Positions 42,644 through 51,204 of a stretch of 64,000 nt of DNA are shown here, one piece after another. Position numbers and translations under genes: made by a program. The notes under the pieces are model-generated. The model worked only from the letters and a program-made list of their open reading frames with translations, searched no databases and was not told where the DNA came from. Origin of the DNA: Lysinibacillus boronitolerans JCM 21713 = 10a = NBRC 103108 (GTDB taxonomy: Bacteria; Bacillota; Bacilli; Bacillales_A; Planococcaceae); the NCBI RefSeq assembly GCF_000772935.1, contig NZ_JPVR01000073.1:1-64000 (forward strand), given 5' to 3'. The stretch's first letter is position 1. Every line of letters begins with the position of its first letter.

Positions 42644-44389
42644 TTATTTCCTTCCTTGATGCTCAATTTCCCAATACTCCATAAACTCCATCAATTCGTT
42701 TAACGGGAGTGGTTTGCTGTAATAATAGCCTTGGATAATATCACAGTTCATTTTACGTAGTATATCCACTTGTTGTGCTTGTTCTACACCTTCAGCAACA
42801 ACTTTCATTTTTAGGCGATGGGACATTTGAATAATAGCATCTACAACTGCCTGTTTTTCATCGAGTGATCCAATATGCTGAATAAAGCTACGATCAATTT
42901 TTAAACAATCTAATGGGAAGCGAACTAAATAGCTTAAGGACGAATAGCCTGTCCCAAAATCATCGATTGAGATTTTAAAGCCTAATTGTTTTAAACGAAC
43001 CAATTTACTGACAGTCTCATTGGCACTGTTCATCACCGTTCGCTCTGTCACTTCTATTTCAAAATTGTTAGCTGGCATATTATAGCGCTCTAATATTGTT
43101 TGTATCGACTCCAAAAAATTCTGCTGTTTAAAGTGAATGCTCGAGATATTAATGGCGACAGGTGTTTTCCAACCATATTGTTGCATTTGAATGACTGCCT
43201 CACATGCTTTTTCAATAATGAGCTCACTTAATGGAATGATTAGACCTGTATCCTCCGCATAAGTGATAAACTCCGCAGGCGACACAAAGCCTAGCCTCTC
43301 GCTATTCCAGCGGACTAGTGCTTCTAAACCTTGAATCTGCTCATTTTCCATAGCAATCTTTGGCTGAAAATATAGTTCAAATTCACGGTTTTCTATTGCT
43401 CTTCTTAACTCAGAATCTAGCAATAGCACTCGTTGTGCGTCTGTTTGCAGCTCATCAAAATAAAAGGAATAGCCGTTCAATTCATTCTTTTTTGAATACG
43501 TCATTGCTCTATCTGCACAATTGATTAGTTCTTCTGTGTTCTTACTATCAACTGGATAAACACTAATACCAATACTTGTAGAAATAAAAACTTCCTGATC
43601 ATTTATCATCATTGGCTGTTCAATACTACTAATAATTTGTTCAGCGAATTTTGCAGCCTCTTTCACATTTTTCACATTGGTTAATGTAATGACGAATTCA
43701 TCTCCGCCATATCTTGCAATAATATCTTTATTTTTCAGTAATTTTTTTAGTCGATTTGCTACTTCTATTAAAATTGAATCTCCAACAGCATGGCCTAATG
43801 TATCATTAATTTGCTTAAATCGATCCAAATCTAAGAAATAGATCGCATGCTGCACTGAATGAGAAATAGCAGAAGTCGATTCCAAAAGATTATCCATTCT
43901 TTCGATATAGGCAAAACGATTGGATACATCTGTTAATGAATCCGTGAGCAAACGCTTTTCTAATTCATTTTCTACTATTTTTCTTTCAGACAAATCTGTG
44001 AAAATACCACAGTAATTTGTAACCTCACCCTCATCGTTGGTTACACAAACAATTGTTAACCATTCAGGATATACGTCTCCAGTTTTACGACGATTCCATA
44101 TCTCACCTTGCCAAATGCCTTCTTGTCGTATCTGCTCCCACATCTCTAAATAGAACGGCAATTCATGTACACCAGATTGTAAAACGGCTGGCGTTTTGCC
44201 AACCACATCATCACATGTATAGCCTGTCACAAATTCAAAGGCAGGATTAACCATTACTATTTTTTTGTATTCATCAGTAATCATGATACCTTCAGATACA
44301 TTTTCGAAGATTTTAAGTATTAAGGTAGTCGGATATTTAGATATCAGTTTCAGTTTATCCGTACTTTCCCAATTGTTTACTCCGTTCAT
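42644..44389 (-). CDS. PAS-GGDEF-EAL cyclic-di-GMP protein
   Basis: 581-aa cytosolic signalling protein. PAS domain (about 20-130, VSEGIMITDEYKKIVMVNPAFEFVTGY) plus PAC segment; GGDEF domain with intact YGGDEF (about 290), so diguanylate cyclase activity is possible, and no RxxD inhibitory site; EAL domain with LEALVRW and DDFGTGYSSLSYL, the motifs needed for phosphodiesterase. Both activities may exist. The ATG at 44389 follows GGAG; the open frame upstream to 44506 lacks a ribosome site. It interrupts the rnpB-ypsC neighbourhood seen in Bacillus; stop codon to ypsC start is 3 bases, so both may share a transcript. Confidence 0.93.
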   Translation of the reverse strand: MNGVNNWESTDKLKLISKYPTTLILKIFENVSEGIMITDEYKKIVMVNPAFEFVTGYTCDDVVGKTPAVLQSGVHELPFYLEMWEQIRQEGIWQGEIWNRRKTGDVYPEWLTIVCVTNDEGEVTNYCGIFTDLSERKIVENELEKRLLTDSLTDVSNRFAYIERMDNLLESTSAISHSVQHAIYFLDLDRFKQINDTLGHAVGDSILIEVANRLKKLLKNKDIIARYGGDEFVITLTNVKNVKEAAKFAEQIISSIEQPMMINDQEVFISTSIGISVYPVDSKNTEELINCADRAMTYSKKNELNGYSFYFDELQTDAQRVLLLDSELRRAIENREFELYFQPKIAMENEQIQGLEALVRWNSERLGFVSPAEFITYAEDTGLIIPLSELIIEKACEAVIQMQQYGWKTPVAINISSIHFKQQNFLESIQTILERYNMPANNFEIEVTERTVMNSANETVSKLVRLKQLGFKISIDDFGTGYSSLSYLVRFPLDCLKIDRSFIQHIGSLDEKQAVVDAIIQMSHRLKMKVVAEGVEQAQQVDILRKMNCDIIQGYYYSKPLPLNELMEFMEYWEIEHQGRK

Positions 44390-44821
44390 GTTTCCGCTCC
44401 ATCCTATCTCTCTATACTCCCCCTCAGAAGGGCATTTCGTCAGGCCAACCACTATGTAATCTATTACGCTCGGCGTAATTGTCACTGACGCTTCTCTTTC
44501 GCGCAATGAATGCGTCCAGATTTTTCGAACTAGCTCGAAAAGCGTCTCACGTAAATCTGTGACAATCGCCTAAGGCAATCTCTTGATGAACAGGTAGCAC
44601 TACATCATCTAAAATGATAAATCATTTAAAGAACTGTTTGTCCTGGATACCTGGCGCATTTGCTTACATTACAAAATATGTGAGCAGTCAAGATCAATAC
44701 ATCACATTGATGCGATAACCGTTTTCAGATGTTGTGACTTAGAAGCGGTAGCGATACTTCTCAAACGTATAGCGCATACCAAGACTTGATTAACAAGGTT
44801 ACTTTTTCCTCATGAATTCAA
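44390..44821 (-). other. Long untranslated stretch before the PAS-GGDEF-EAL gene
   Basis: 430 bases without a credible gene. It holds a short inverted repeat TTTTCGA-N6-TCGAAAA at 44522-44541. I compared it by eye with the cyclic-di-GMP-I and other common riboswitch cores and saw no match; no clear promoter was found. Confidence 0.4.
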
Positions 44822-44851
44822 AATAAAAGCTCTCCACCGAGTTGGAGAGCG
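44822..44851 (-). terminator. Terminator of rnpB
   Basis: GCTCTCCA / TGGAGAGC with a short loop, followed on the minus strand by TTTTATTTTG. It starts 20 bases after the predicted 3' end of RNase P RNA. Confidence 0.8.
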
Positions 44852-44870
44852 CTTGTTATTTCGTAGATAA

Positions 44871-45270
44871 GCATCAAAAAATTCCATAAGCCATGTTTTG
44901 TTCCCGAGTACTCAAACAGCTTGCGCCTCGTACGATCGGGTGGTAATCATCTATCTACAGAGCAAACTCTGTCCCTCTATCCGTTCAATTCCTTCTAGAG
45001 AGTGCCCCTACCATAATTTGGGTTTCTCACTCGTGGGGTTTACCTCGTTCCACCTTGCAAGTTTCCAAGCAAGCTTCGTCACTGTGGCACTTTCAGGAAG
45101 TGTCAACCATATCCAGAGGACTTAGGTTTTCCTTCCGCCGTCAGCCTTAATAGCTGCCTTACCTTATTTTTTCAGTAAGCACGAACACTACGGTCATCTC
45201 AGAACCGTGCGAGCATGGACTTTCCTCTACGACGTCTAGCGCCGCAGCGATTACCAGAATTTTGTGATGA
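44871..45270 (-). ncRNA. rnpB: RNase P RNA, Bacillus (type B) class
   Basis: Catalytic RNA of RNase P, which matures tRNA 5' ends. Minus strand contains the conserved stretches GTAATCGCTGC, GAGGAAAGTCC, ATGCTCGCAC, GTAGTGTTCGTGC, GTGCCACAGTGACGAAG, GTGGAACG-GGTAAACCCC, GAGAAACCCAAATT, GGTAGGGG and, near the 3' end, ACAAAACATGGCTTA. The ends are set from helix P1: CATCACAAAATTC at the 5' end pairs with GAATTTTTTGATG at the 3' end with one mismatch; uncertainty is a few bases. Between gpsB and the ypsC group as in Bacillus. Confidence 0.95.
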
Positions 45271-45322
45271 TACGAAAGATTATACTAGAGTTTTATGTTA
45301 AATACAATATAATTGACTAAAA

Positions 45323-45619
45323 TTATTCGTACAGCTTGCTACCAAATACATGTTTTTCTAAATTAGAAAGACGTTTTAAAATATCAAAATTCGTTGTACC
45401 AGCTGCCGCTGAAGCAACAGGTTGTCTCTTAGGTGTGCTTTCAATTTCTTCTTTTAATTGTCTATTTTCTTCACGTAGTTGGGCCACCACTTTTTCAAAC
45501 GTTTCATAGTCTTGAATAATTTCATCAAGAAAAGAATCTACTTCTTCTACATTGTAGCCTTTAAAGTTCTTTTTAAATTCCTTTTCAAGGATCATTTTTG
45601 ACGTTAATTTAATGTCCAT
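45323..45619 (-). CDS. gpsB: Cell-division regulator GpsB
   Basis: 98-aa coiled-coil protein of the DivIVA/GpsB family that coordinates peptidoglycan synthases, notably PBP1 (PonA), between septum and sidewall. N-terminal membrane-binding domain [32 protein letters not shown] (about residues 8-40), a coiled coil to about 65, a Ser/Ala linker and the C-terminal [17 protein letters not shown] hexamer helix. The partner ponA is also in this window. Confidence 0.95.
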   Translation of the reverse strand: MDIKLTSKMILEKEFKKNFKGYNVEEVDSFLDEIIQDYETFEKVVAQLREENRQLKEEIESTPKRQPVASAAAGTTNFDILKRLSNLEKHVFGSKLYE

Positions 45620-45743
45620 TCACATCGCCCTTCCTCACACTACATACACATATACATTATAATAGCATACTTCATCACATTATATCGTCTGAAAACACTA
45701 ATTGTAAGGCTAAACTTGTCGTTTCATGCGCTTACCTAGGAAT

Positions 45744-46994
45744 TTATTTCTTATTTCCTAATCTGCGTAGTCTCTTTTCCCAAGAAATTTCCCATTTTTG
45801 TTTTTGTTCTGCTCTCCATTGCTCATGATCTTGAATGAGACGTATGCCTTCTTGCGTATAATAAAGGGCCTGCTCATAATCCTTCATTTGGTGCTCATAA
45901 AGTATGGCTAGCTGCTCAAGGGCATGTAACTTTGTTCTTGCTTCAACAAAATGAAGAGAGGCCACGAATGAGTCAATAGCTTCACTGTAGCGTTTATTCT
46001 TTTTGTGCTGTATTGCTAAATAATATTGAGCATGGCCCGCTTCTAGTGCATCAAATTTCGATGTCACTTTTTCTAAAACCCTCACACTTTGTGTGCTTTC
46101 TCTTAAATCACCATACCATTTCCCGATGTTGGTGAAAGTTTTTGCCGATTCTTCCTGGTCCTGCTCAAACAATAAATACGTAGAATGACTATACAGTGTG
46201 ATTAGTGATAGTAAATCCCACTCATTATGATGCAATACCTTCATAAGTGCATCAGGTACGCCACTTTTTACAGCATCCAAATAAATAATAGGTGCGAGAT
46301 GGCCTGGGATATCCCCTTTACGCGAAAAACCAAGCTTTTCTTCCTCGACAGATTTTAATTTTAAGCGCTCCATATCATTTTTCCATAAACGCTTCGAACT
46401 ATGCAACAAATCGATCTGTCGCTGCGAGCGTAATTTGGGTAAAGTTTTTTGATGCAATGTCCATCGTGTTTCAAGCTGTGGCCAATCAAAGCTTTTCCCA
46501 TTATAGGTAATCACGGTAGCCGACTTTTGCCAAAGCTTGGATTCAAACAAGAAGGCTGCTTCATGTGCTGGATCTGCCATAATATATTGTGTGAGGATGA
46601 AGGATTCTTCAGCTACCTCTAAAAATCCAAGCAAAAAAATATGAGTCCCAACGCCCTTTAAACCTGTTGTTTCCGTATCAAAAAATAATACAGACTCCCC
46701 CATATCGAGCGCATAAGGATGATCAAACTCAGCATCTTGCCATTTTTTCAGGGCTTCAAAGAATGTATTTAGCTGATAGTGACCATGCTGATAGCTAAAC
46801 GGATAGCTTACTTGACGCTTAAAGACGATGCCAAAATCATTTTCAACAACAGTTAGTCCTGCTCGTTTCCATTGCTCTGTATAGCTCGGCCTAGCAGGTT
46901 TTTGGAACGCAGGTTCTTCAACTTTCTGTTTAGCAGTCACTGGTTTTTTTCCAAGCATTTTTTTCATTTGTAATATTTTATTTTCGTAAGACAT
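45744..46994 (-). CDS. mrfB: Exonuclease MrfB (YprB family) with TPR repeats
   Basis: 416-aa protein: DEDDh-type 3'-5' exonuclease domain (about residues 95-270) with FFDTETTGL as motif I, then ITYNGKSFDWPQ and a late His-containing motif (NEWDLLSL), followed by TPR-like repeats (about 290-400). In Bacillus MrfA and MrfB form a nucleotide-excision pathway for mitomycin C lesions independent of UvrABC. ATG 46994 is chosen; a GTG at 47003 is also possible. Downstream of mrfA with a terminator between. Confidence 0.9.
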   Translation of the reverse strand: MSYENKILQMKKMLGKKPVTAKQKVEEPAFQKPARPSYTEQWKRAGLTVVENDFGIVFKRQVSYPFSYQHGHYQLNTFFEALKKWQDAEFDHPYALDMGESVLFFDTETTGLKGVGTHIFLLGFLEVAEESFILTQYIMADPAHEAAFLFESKLWQKSATVITYNGKSFDWPQLETRWTLHQKTLPKLRSQRQIDLLHSSKRLWKNDMERLKLKSVEEEKLGFSRKGDIPGHLAPIIYLDAVKSGVPDALMKVLHHNEWDLLSLITLYSHSTYLLFEQDQEESAKTFTNIGKWYGDLRESTQSVRVLEKVTSKFDALEAGHAQYYLAIQHKKNKRYSEAIDSFVASLHFVEARTKLHALEQLAILYEHQMKDYEQALYYTQEGIRLIQDHEQWRAEQKQKWEISWEKRLRRLGNKK

Positions 46995-47105
46995 GAATTT
47001 CACTCATTTTCTGCTTATAGTATAAGACATCTCTTTTGCAAGAGTAACATGATTGTTAACCTCATTCAAAATATTCTTCGCCTCGACTTACCATGAATAC
47101 AAATA

Positions 47106-47142
47106 AGAGGGCGGAAGAACCATTTCGCGTTCTTCACCCTCT
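47106..47142 (-). terminator. Terminator or attenuator after mrfA
   Basis: AGAGGGcGgAAGAAC / GTTCTTcaCCCTCT with two mismatches, five bases past the mrfA stop. Confidence 0.6.
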
Positions 47143-47147
47143 GTTTG

Positions 47148-49415
47148 CTAAGCCATTAATTGTTGCAGTAATTTAGCTACCTTCCCTTTTGTTTGAAGCA
47201 ATGATTCTTGTGCCCCAATACAGGAAGGACAGCCTGATTCACATGCACAATTTGCGACATGCTCATATGTTTTCATGATTAGCTCTTCCCATAGTTCATA
47301 TACCTTTTCACTTAAGCCGATGCCACCAGGATACTTATCATAGACAAAAAACGTTGGCTGCTCATTATGTGTAGCCTTCACCTGCGGTACAACGGCTACA
47401 TCACTACTATCACATTGGATAAATAAAGGAATGAAGGCGTTCATCGCATAGGCTACGCCAGTCATAGCATCTGTTAGCTCTTCCTCAGTCCATTTATCTG
47501 GTGCTGTAAACGATAGCCACGAAGCACTTGTATGCATTTCATCTGGTGGCAAATGTATAGGTCCTGAGCCAATATTGTCATGTGTGCCAAAGCGTATTTT
47601 CTTGAAAATCGTTGCTTGTGCAACTAAGCCAACATCGCCAAAGCAAATCGTACCGCCCGCATATGAACGGTTACGATCTTCCTCTAAAACTTTCATTTCA
47701 ACGGCTAGATTGGCATCTGTATAGTAATCTACATCTACTTCACGTACATAGGCTTTCTTTTCCTCCCAGTCAAGCTTCTCTACTTGGAATTGAATACCTT
47801 GGTGTAAGTAAATAGCTTCTTCATGCAAGAGTGTCATGGCACTATGACGATCCATTTCACCAATAACCTTTGTCTGTGCAGGAATGGTAAGATCAATAAT
47901 GACTACATTTTCCTGTGACGCTGAACGTAAGCTAATATCATGTGCCGGGAAACGATCACTCATCCAATGCCATTTATCACTTGTCTTAAATACTACCCCT
48001 TCCTCTGCTAAATACTCCAGCAATTCCTGTATGTCATATTCTCCATACGTATCGCCTGTTGAGAAAGGTAGCTCGAAGGCGGCACATTTCAAATGATCCA
48101 TTAAAATCAGCATATTTTCTGGATAAATACGTGCTTCCTCTGGTGTACTGCCTAGTAAAAATAGTGGATGATTGACCACATACTGGTCCAATGCCGAAGA
48201 TTGCGCAACATAAATAATCAATGCCTCATCCTGACGTCTCCCTGCACGTCCTGCTTGCTGCCAAGCACTCGCAATATTTCCTGGATAACCGGTCATAATA
48301 CATGCTTGTAATTGACCGATATCGACACCTAATTCTAATGCATTGGTGCTAACTACTGTTTGAATCGTCCCATCACGCAAGCCTTTTTCGATGACACGTC
48401 GCTCAGATGGTAGATACCCCCCGCGATAGCCACGTACAGATTCATCGAGTAGCTTATTACGTGTCAGTTCCTTTAAATAGGTTACAATCATTTCTACTCG
48501 TACCCGACTTTTGGCAAAAATAATGGATTGAATGCCGGCCGTGTACAGCCTTTTAGCTAAATCACTAACCTCTAATACTGCACTTCTACGCACGCCAAAT
48601 GTTTTATGAATAATCGGCGGATTGTAAAAAAGAAAGGTTTTCTTACCAACTGGAGCGCCCGAATCAGCAATGAGCATATGTGATTCATTCGTTAACAGCT
48701 CAGCAAGCTCTTTAGGGTTTTTAATGGTAGCTGATGTACAAATAAACACAGGCTTACTACCATAAAAGTCACAAATTCTTTTTAATCTCCGAATAACATG
48801 CGCCACATGGGAACCAAACACACCTTTGTATGTATGCAATTCATCAATCACGATATATTGTAGATTTTCAAAGAGTGAAACCCATTTTGTATGATGCGGC
48901 AAAATCCCCGAATGAAGCATATCTGGATTCGTCATGACGATATGCCCGGCCTTACGAACCTTTTGGCGAATACCTGGAGCCGTATCTCCATCATAGGTAT
49001 AGCTTAAAATCTCCTCACCACTTTGCTCGATTAGTTCATTCAAATCATTTTTCTGGTCCTGTGCCAGTGCCTTTGTTGGAAATAAATAAATGGCACGCGC
49101 ATTTTTATCTTCCATTATTTTTTGTAGCACTGGTAGATGATAGCAGTAGGATTTACCGGAAGCAGTTGGTGTCACCGCAGTAAAAGACGTACCACTCTGC
49201 GCCAAATCAAAAGCCTCTCGCTGATGTGTATAAAGCTGCTCAATACCACGTGCCTGTAAGGCTTTCACTAATGACGGATGTAAACTCCTCGGAAAAGGTG
49301 CATAGTTAGCTGGGCGACCTTCTAATGTTTGCCAGTGCAGGATACGCTCTTTTAGTTCTTCATCATATCTCCACTCTTGTAAAAGCTCACTAATCGTTCG
49401 TTTCTTCGATAGCAT
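47148..49415 (-). CDS. mrfA: Mitomycin-repair helicase MrfA (YprA, DUF1998)
   Basis: 755-aa DExH helicase. Walker A region TPTASGKS (about residue 85), DELH box (VIDELH), NALELGVDIG and QQAGRAGRR late motifs; the C-terminal DUF1998-type module has four Cys (NCACESGCPSC, about residue 715) for a metal. Works with MrfB in mitomycin C repair. The start ATG 49415 lies inside the end of yppE (26-base overlap) with GGAGG upstream. Confidence 0.93.
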   Translation of the reverse strand: MLSKKRTISELLQEWRYDEELKERILHWQTLEGRPANYAPFPRSLHPSLVKALQARGIEQLYTHQREAFDLAQSGTSFTAVTPTASGKSYCYHLPVLQKIMEDKNARAIYLFPTKALAQDQKNDLNELIEQSGEEILSYTYDGDTAPGIRQKVRKAGHIVMTNPDMLHSGILPHHTKWVSLFENLQYIVIDELHTYKGVFGSHVAHVIRRLKRICDFYGSKPVFICTSATIKNPKELAELLTNESHMLIADSGAPVGKKTFLFYNPPIIHKTFGVRRSAVLEVSDLAKRLYTAGIQSIIFAKSRVRVEMIVTYLKELTRNKLLDESVRGYRGGYLPSERRVIEKGLRDGTIQTVVSTNALELGVDIGQLQACIMTGYPGNIASAWQQAGRAGRRQDEALIIYVAQSSALDQYVVNHPLFLLGSTPEEARIYPENMLILMDHLKCAAFELPFSTGDTYGEYDIQELLEYLAEEGVVFKTSDKWHWMSDRFPAHDISLRSASQENVVIIDLTIPAQTKVIGEMDRHSAMTLLHEEAIYLHQGIQFQVEKLDWEEKKAYVREVDVDYYTDANLAVEMKVLEEDRNRSYAGGTICFGDVGLVAQATIFKKIRFGTHDNIGSGPIHLPPDEMHTSASWLSFTAPDKWTEEELTDAMTGVAYAMNAFIPLFIQCDSSDVAVVPQVKATHNEQPTFFVYDKYPGGIGLSEKVYELWEELIMKTYEHVANCACESGCPSCIGAQESLLQTKGKVAKLLQQLMA

Positions 49416-49773
49416 CCGTTACTGCCTCCTTTACTAATCGTTCAAATATTTTCAATGTATAGGAAGTAGAATGAATCGCATCTAAAAAACGTTTTTTACT
49501 CGTTTCTTTATAAAAAGATTGCACAACAAATTGCTCCATCGACTCTACGGCTGAAGCAATTTGTTGCGTATGCATGTATTTCGGTCGATTTTTTTGAATC
49601 CATGTATTGGCTTCTTGCTGCCATTCCTTCAAAAGTTGATGGATTTCATCTGCATGTGGCTTTACCTCTTGAAAAAAATCAGGTGTTCGATCTTCCTCAC
49701 GCATTTGCCAAAACCGGGAAACGCATTGATCACATTCATCTATTAATTTGGATGTTTGCTGGATAACTAACAA
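49390..49773 (-). CDS. yppE: YppE family protein (DUF1798)
   Basis: 127-aa all-helical protein of the YppE/DUF1798 type, of unknown function: helices with SKLIDECDQCVSRFWQMREEDRTPDFFQEVKPHADEIHQLL (about residues 8-48). Starts with TTG at 49773, seven bases after GAGG. The neighbourhood yppE-mrfA(yprA)-mrfB(yprB)-gpsB is that of Bacillus. Confidence 0.85.
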   Translation of the reverse strand: MLVIQQTSKLIDECDQCVSRFWQMREEDRTPDFFQEVKPHADEIHQLLKEWQQEANTWIQKNRPKYMHTQQIASAVESMEQFVVQSFYKETSKKRFLDAIHSTSYTLKIFERLVKEAVTDAIEETND

Positions 49774-49982
49774 TTTTGCACCTCATCTCTCATCAATTAC
49801 AAATAGCAAATATATTTCGTAGTGATGGCATATACATGGTGAGTATGTCTTGTCCACCACTTCAGCTATGGAAATATCACTGCTGATGACACCTATTTAC
49901 CACAGCATTATGGCAAATATTGTATCATTCTTCATGCTATTGCGTTACTTCAATTGCTATGAGATAAGTGTACCAAAGTCTA

Positions 49983-50177
49983 TCATTTTTCACTACTAAT
50001 AGGCGAACAAGCATTCTTTACTTGCCAGTTCTTTTCTGCTAAGCTTACTTTCTGGCTAACCGCTTTGAGCTGCATAAAAAAATGCAAACGATGAGCATTG
50101 TTTTCCAGTGACACTCTCGTGAAAAGTAATTGATTGACCAGATCTAACTGCGCAACTAATTGTTCTAACTTGTTCAA
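49983..50177 (-). CDS. Small helical protein of unknown function
   Basis: 64 aa, no membrane segment, probably a helical hairpin (MNKLEQLVAQLDLVNQLLF... and LHFFMQLKAVSQKVSLAEKNW). It begins with TTG at 50177 behind a perfect AAAGGAGG, the main reason to accept it. I do not recognise a family; its place corresponds to the yppF region of Bacillus but the sequence does not look like YppF. Transcribed divergently from recU. Confidence 0.6.
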   Translation of the reverse strand: MNKLEQLVAQLDLVNQLLFTRVSLENNAHRLHFFMQLKAVSQKVSLAEKNWQVKNACSPISSEK

Positions 50178-50557
50178 AATAACGCCTCCTTTGCTTTACT
50201 TTAGTATTCCTCGTATGTATAGAATTACCTTCATACGTGACAAAATAAGCGTAAGTTAGCTGAAAGAAGAAGATTTTCGATAAAATTTTAAGAGCGAACC
50301 TCCCACCAAAAAAATCGTCATGAATGAAAGGTCACTGTGTGAGTATATTTTCATCCCAATGACCTACTTAAATTTATCAGTTATTTTGACGATTTGAGTA
50401 ATAATGAAGCTGGCGATTTTTCGACGCAAATTATTTATACTTACCATCTGTTTTCTACTATTCTAGTAACAATTTCATGACTGATGGAGGTAGAGAACCG
50501 CTATTAAAACATGGTAAACTAGTGGATAGAAAAGCAGTAAGGTAAAGGGTGAGCTTA
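50178..50557. other. Divergent intergenic region before recU
   Basis: 380 bases between the 64-aa gene and recU. It must hold promoters for both directions but I could not pick a convincing pair of elements. A weak inverted repeat (GGTCACTG / CAATGACC) spans about 50331-50366. No gene seen. Confidence 0.3.
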
Positions 50558-51202
50558 ATGACAATTCGTTATCCAAACGGGAAATTGTATACCCCAAATG
50601 CTTCTGTACAGAAAACAGAAAAAAAGAGCAAAAACAAAGATTTATCTTTTAGTAATCGTGGGAAGACGCTAGAAGATGAAATTAATGAAGCAAACGACTA
50701 TTATATAAAAAGGCGACTTGCTATCATTCATAAGAAACCTGTTCCTGTGCAAATCGTCAAAGTAGAGTACCCTTCACGAAGTGCTGCTGTCATTCGTGAA
50801 GCTTATTTTCGAACACCCTCTACAACCGACTACAATGGTGTTTGGAATGGGCATTATATAGATTTTGATGCAAAGGAAACAGCTTCCAAAACGAGTTTCC
50901 CCTTAAAAAATATTCATGAGCATCAAATGACACATATGCAGCAAGTGACGGAACAAAATGGTGTGGCTTTTATTATCGTTCGCTTTTCTGCTTATGAACG
51001 ATATTTTATTGTGCCATATGAAGTTTTACAAAAGGCCTGGCAAGCAATGGAGAATGGCGATCGTAAATCGATACCCTTTTCGATCATCGAAGAAGAGGCA
51101 TATGAAATTCCCACGAGCTATTATCCGCGTATCGATTATTTACCCATCATCCAACAATTGATTGATGCAAAATGCTACGGGTCTGAAAGTGAGGAGAAAT
51201 AA
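50558..51202 (+). CDS. recU: Holliday-junction resolvase RecU
   Basis: 214-aa nuclease that cuts four-way junctions during recombination and chromosome segregation. The N-terminus TIRYPNGKLY is the family start; catalytic residues lie in TTDYNGVWNGHYIDFDAKET (about residues 87-107: Asp and the D-x-E-x-K like DAKET). ATG 50558 is preceded by AAAGGGTGA at normal spacing; GTG 50549 overlaps that site. ponA follows after 2 bases, the same pair as in Bacillus. Confidence 0.95.
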   Translation: MTIRYPNGKLYTPNASVQKTEKKSKNKDLSFSNRGKTLEDEINEANDYYIKRRLAIIHKKPVPVQIVKVEYPSRSAAVIREAYFRTPSTTDYNGVWNGHYIDFDAKETASKTSFPLKNIHEHQMTHMQQVTEQNGVAFIIVRFSAYERYFIVPYEVLQKAWQAMENGDRKSIPFSIIEEEAYEIPTSYYPRIDYLPIIQQLIDAKCYGSESEEK

Positions 51203-51204
51203 GA

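Noticed and set aside
44390-44821. Cyclic-di-GMP riboswitch before the GGDEF-EAL gene
   Set aside because: The conserved core blocks of the class I aptamer could not be found on the minus strand.
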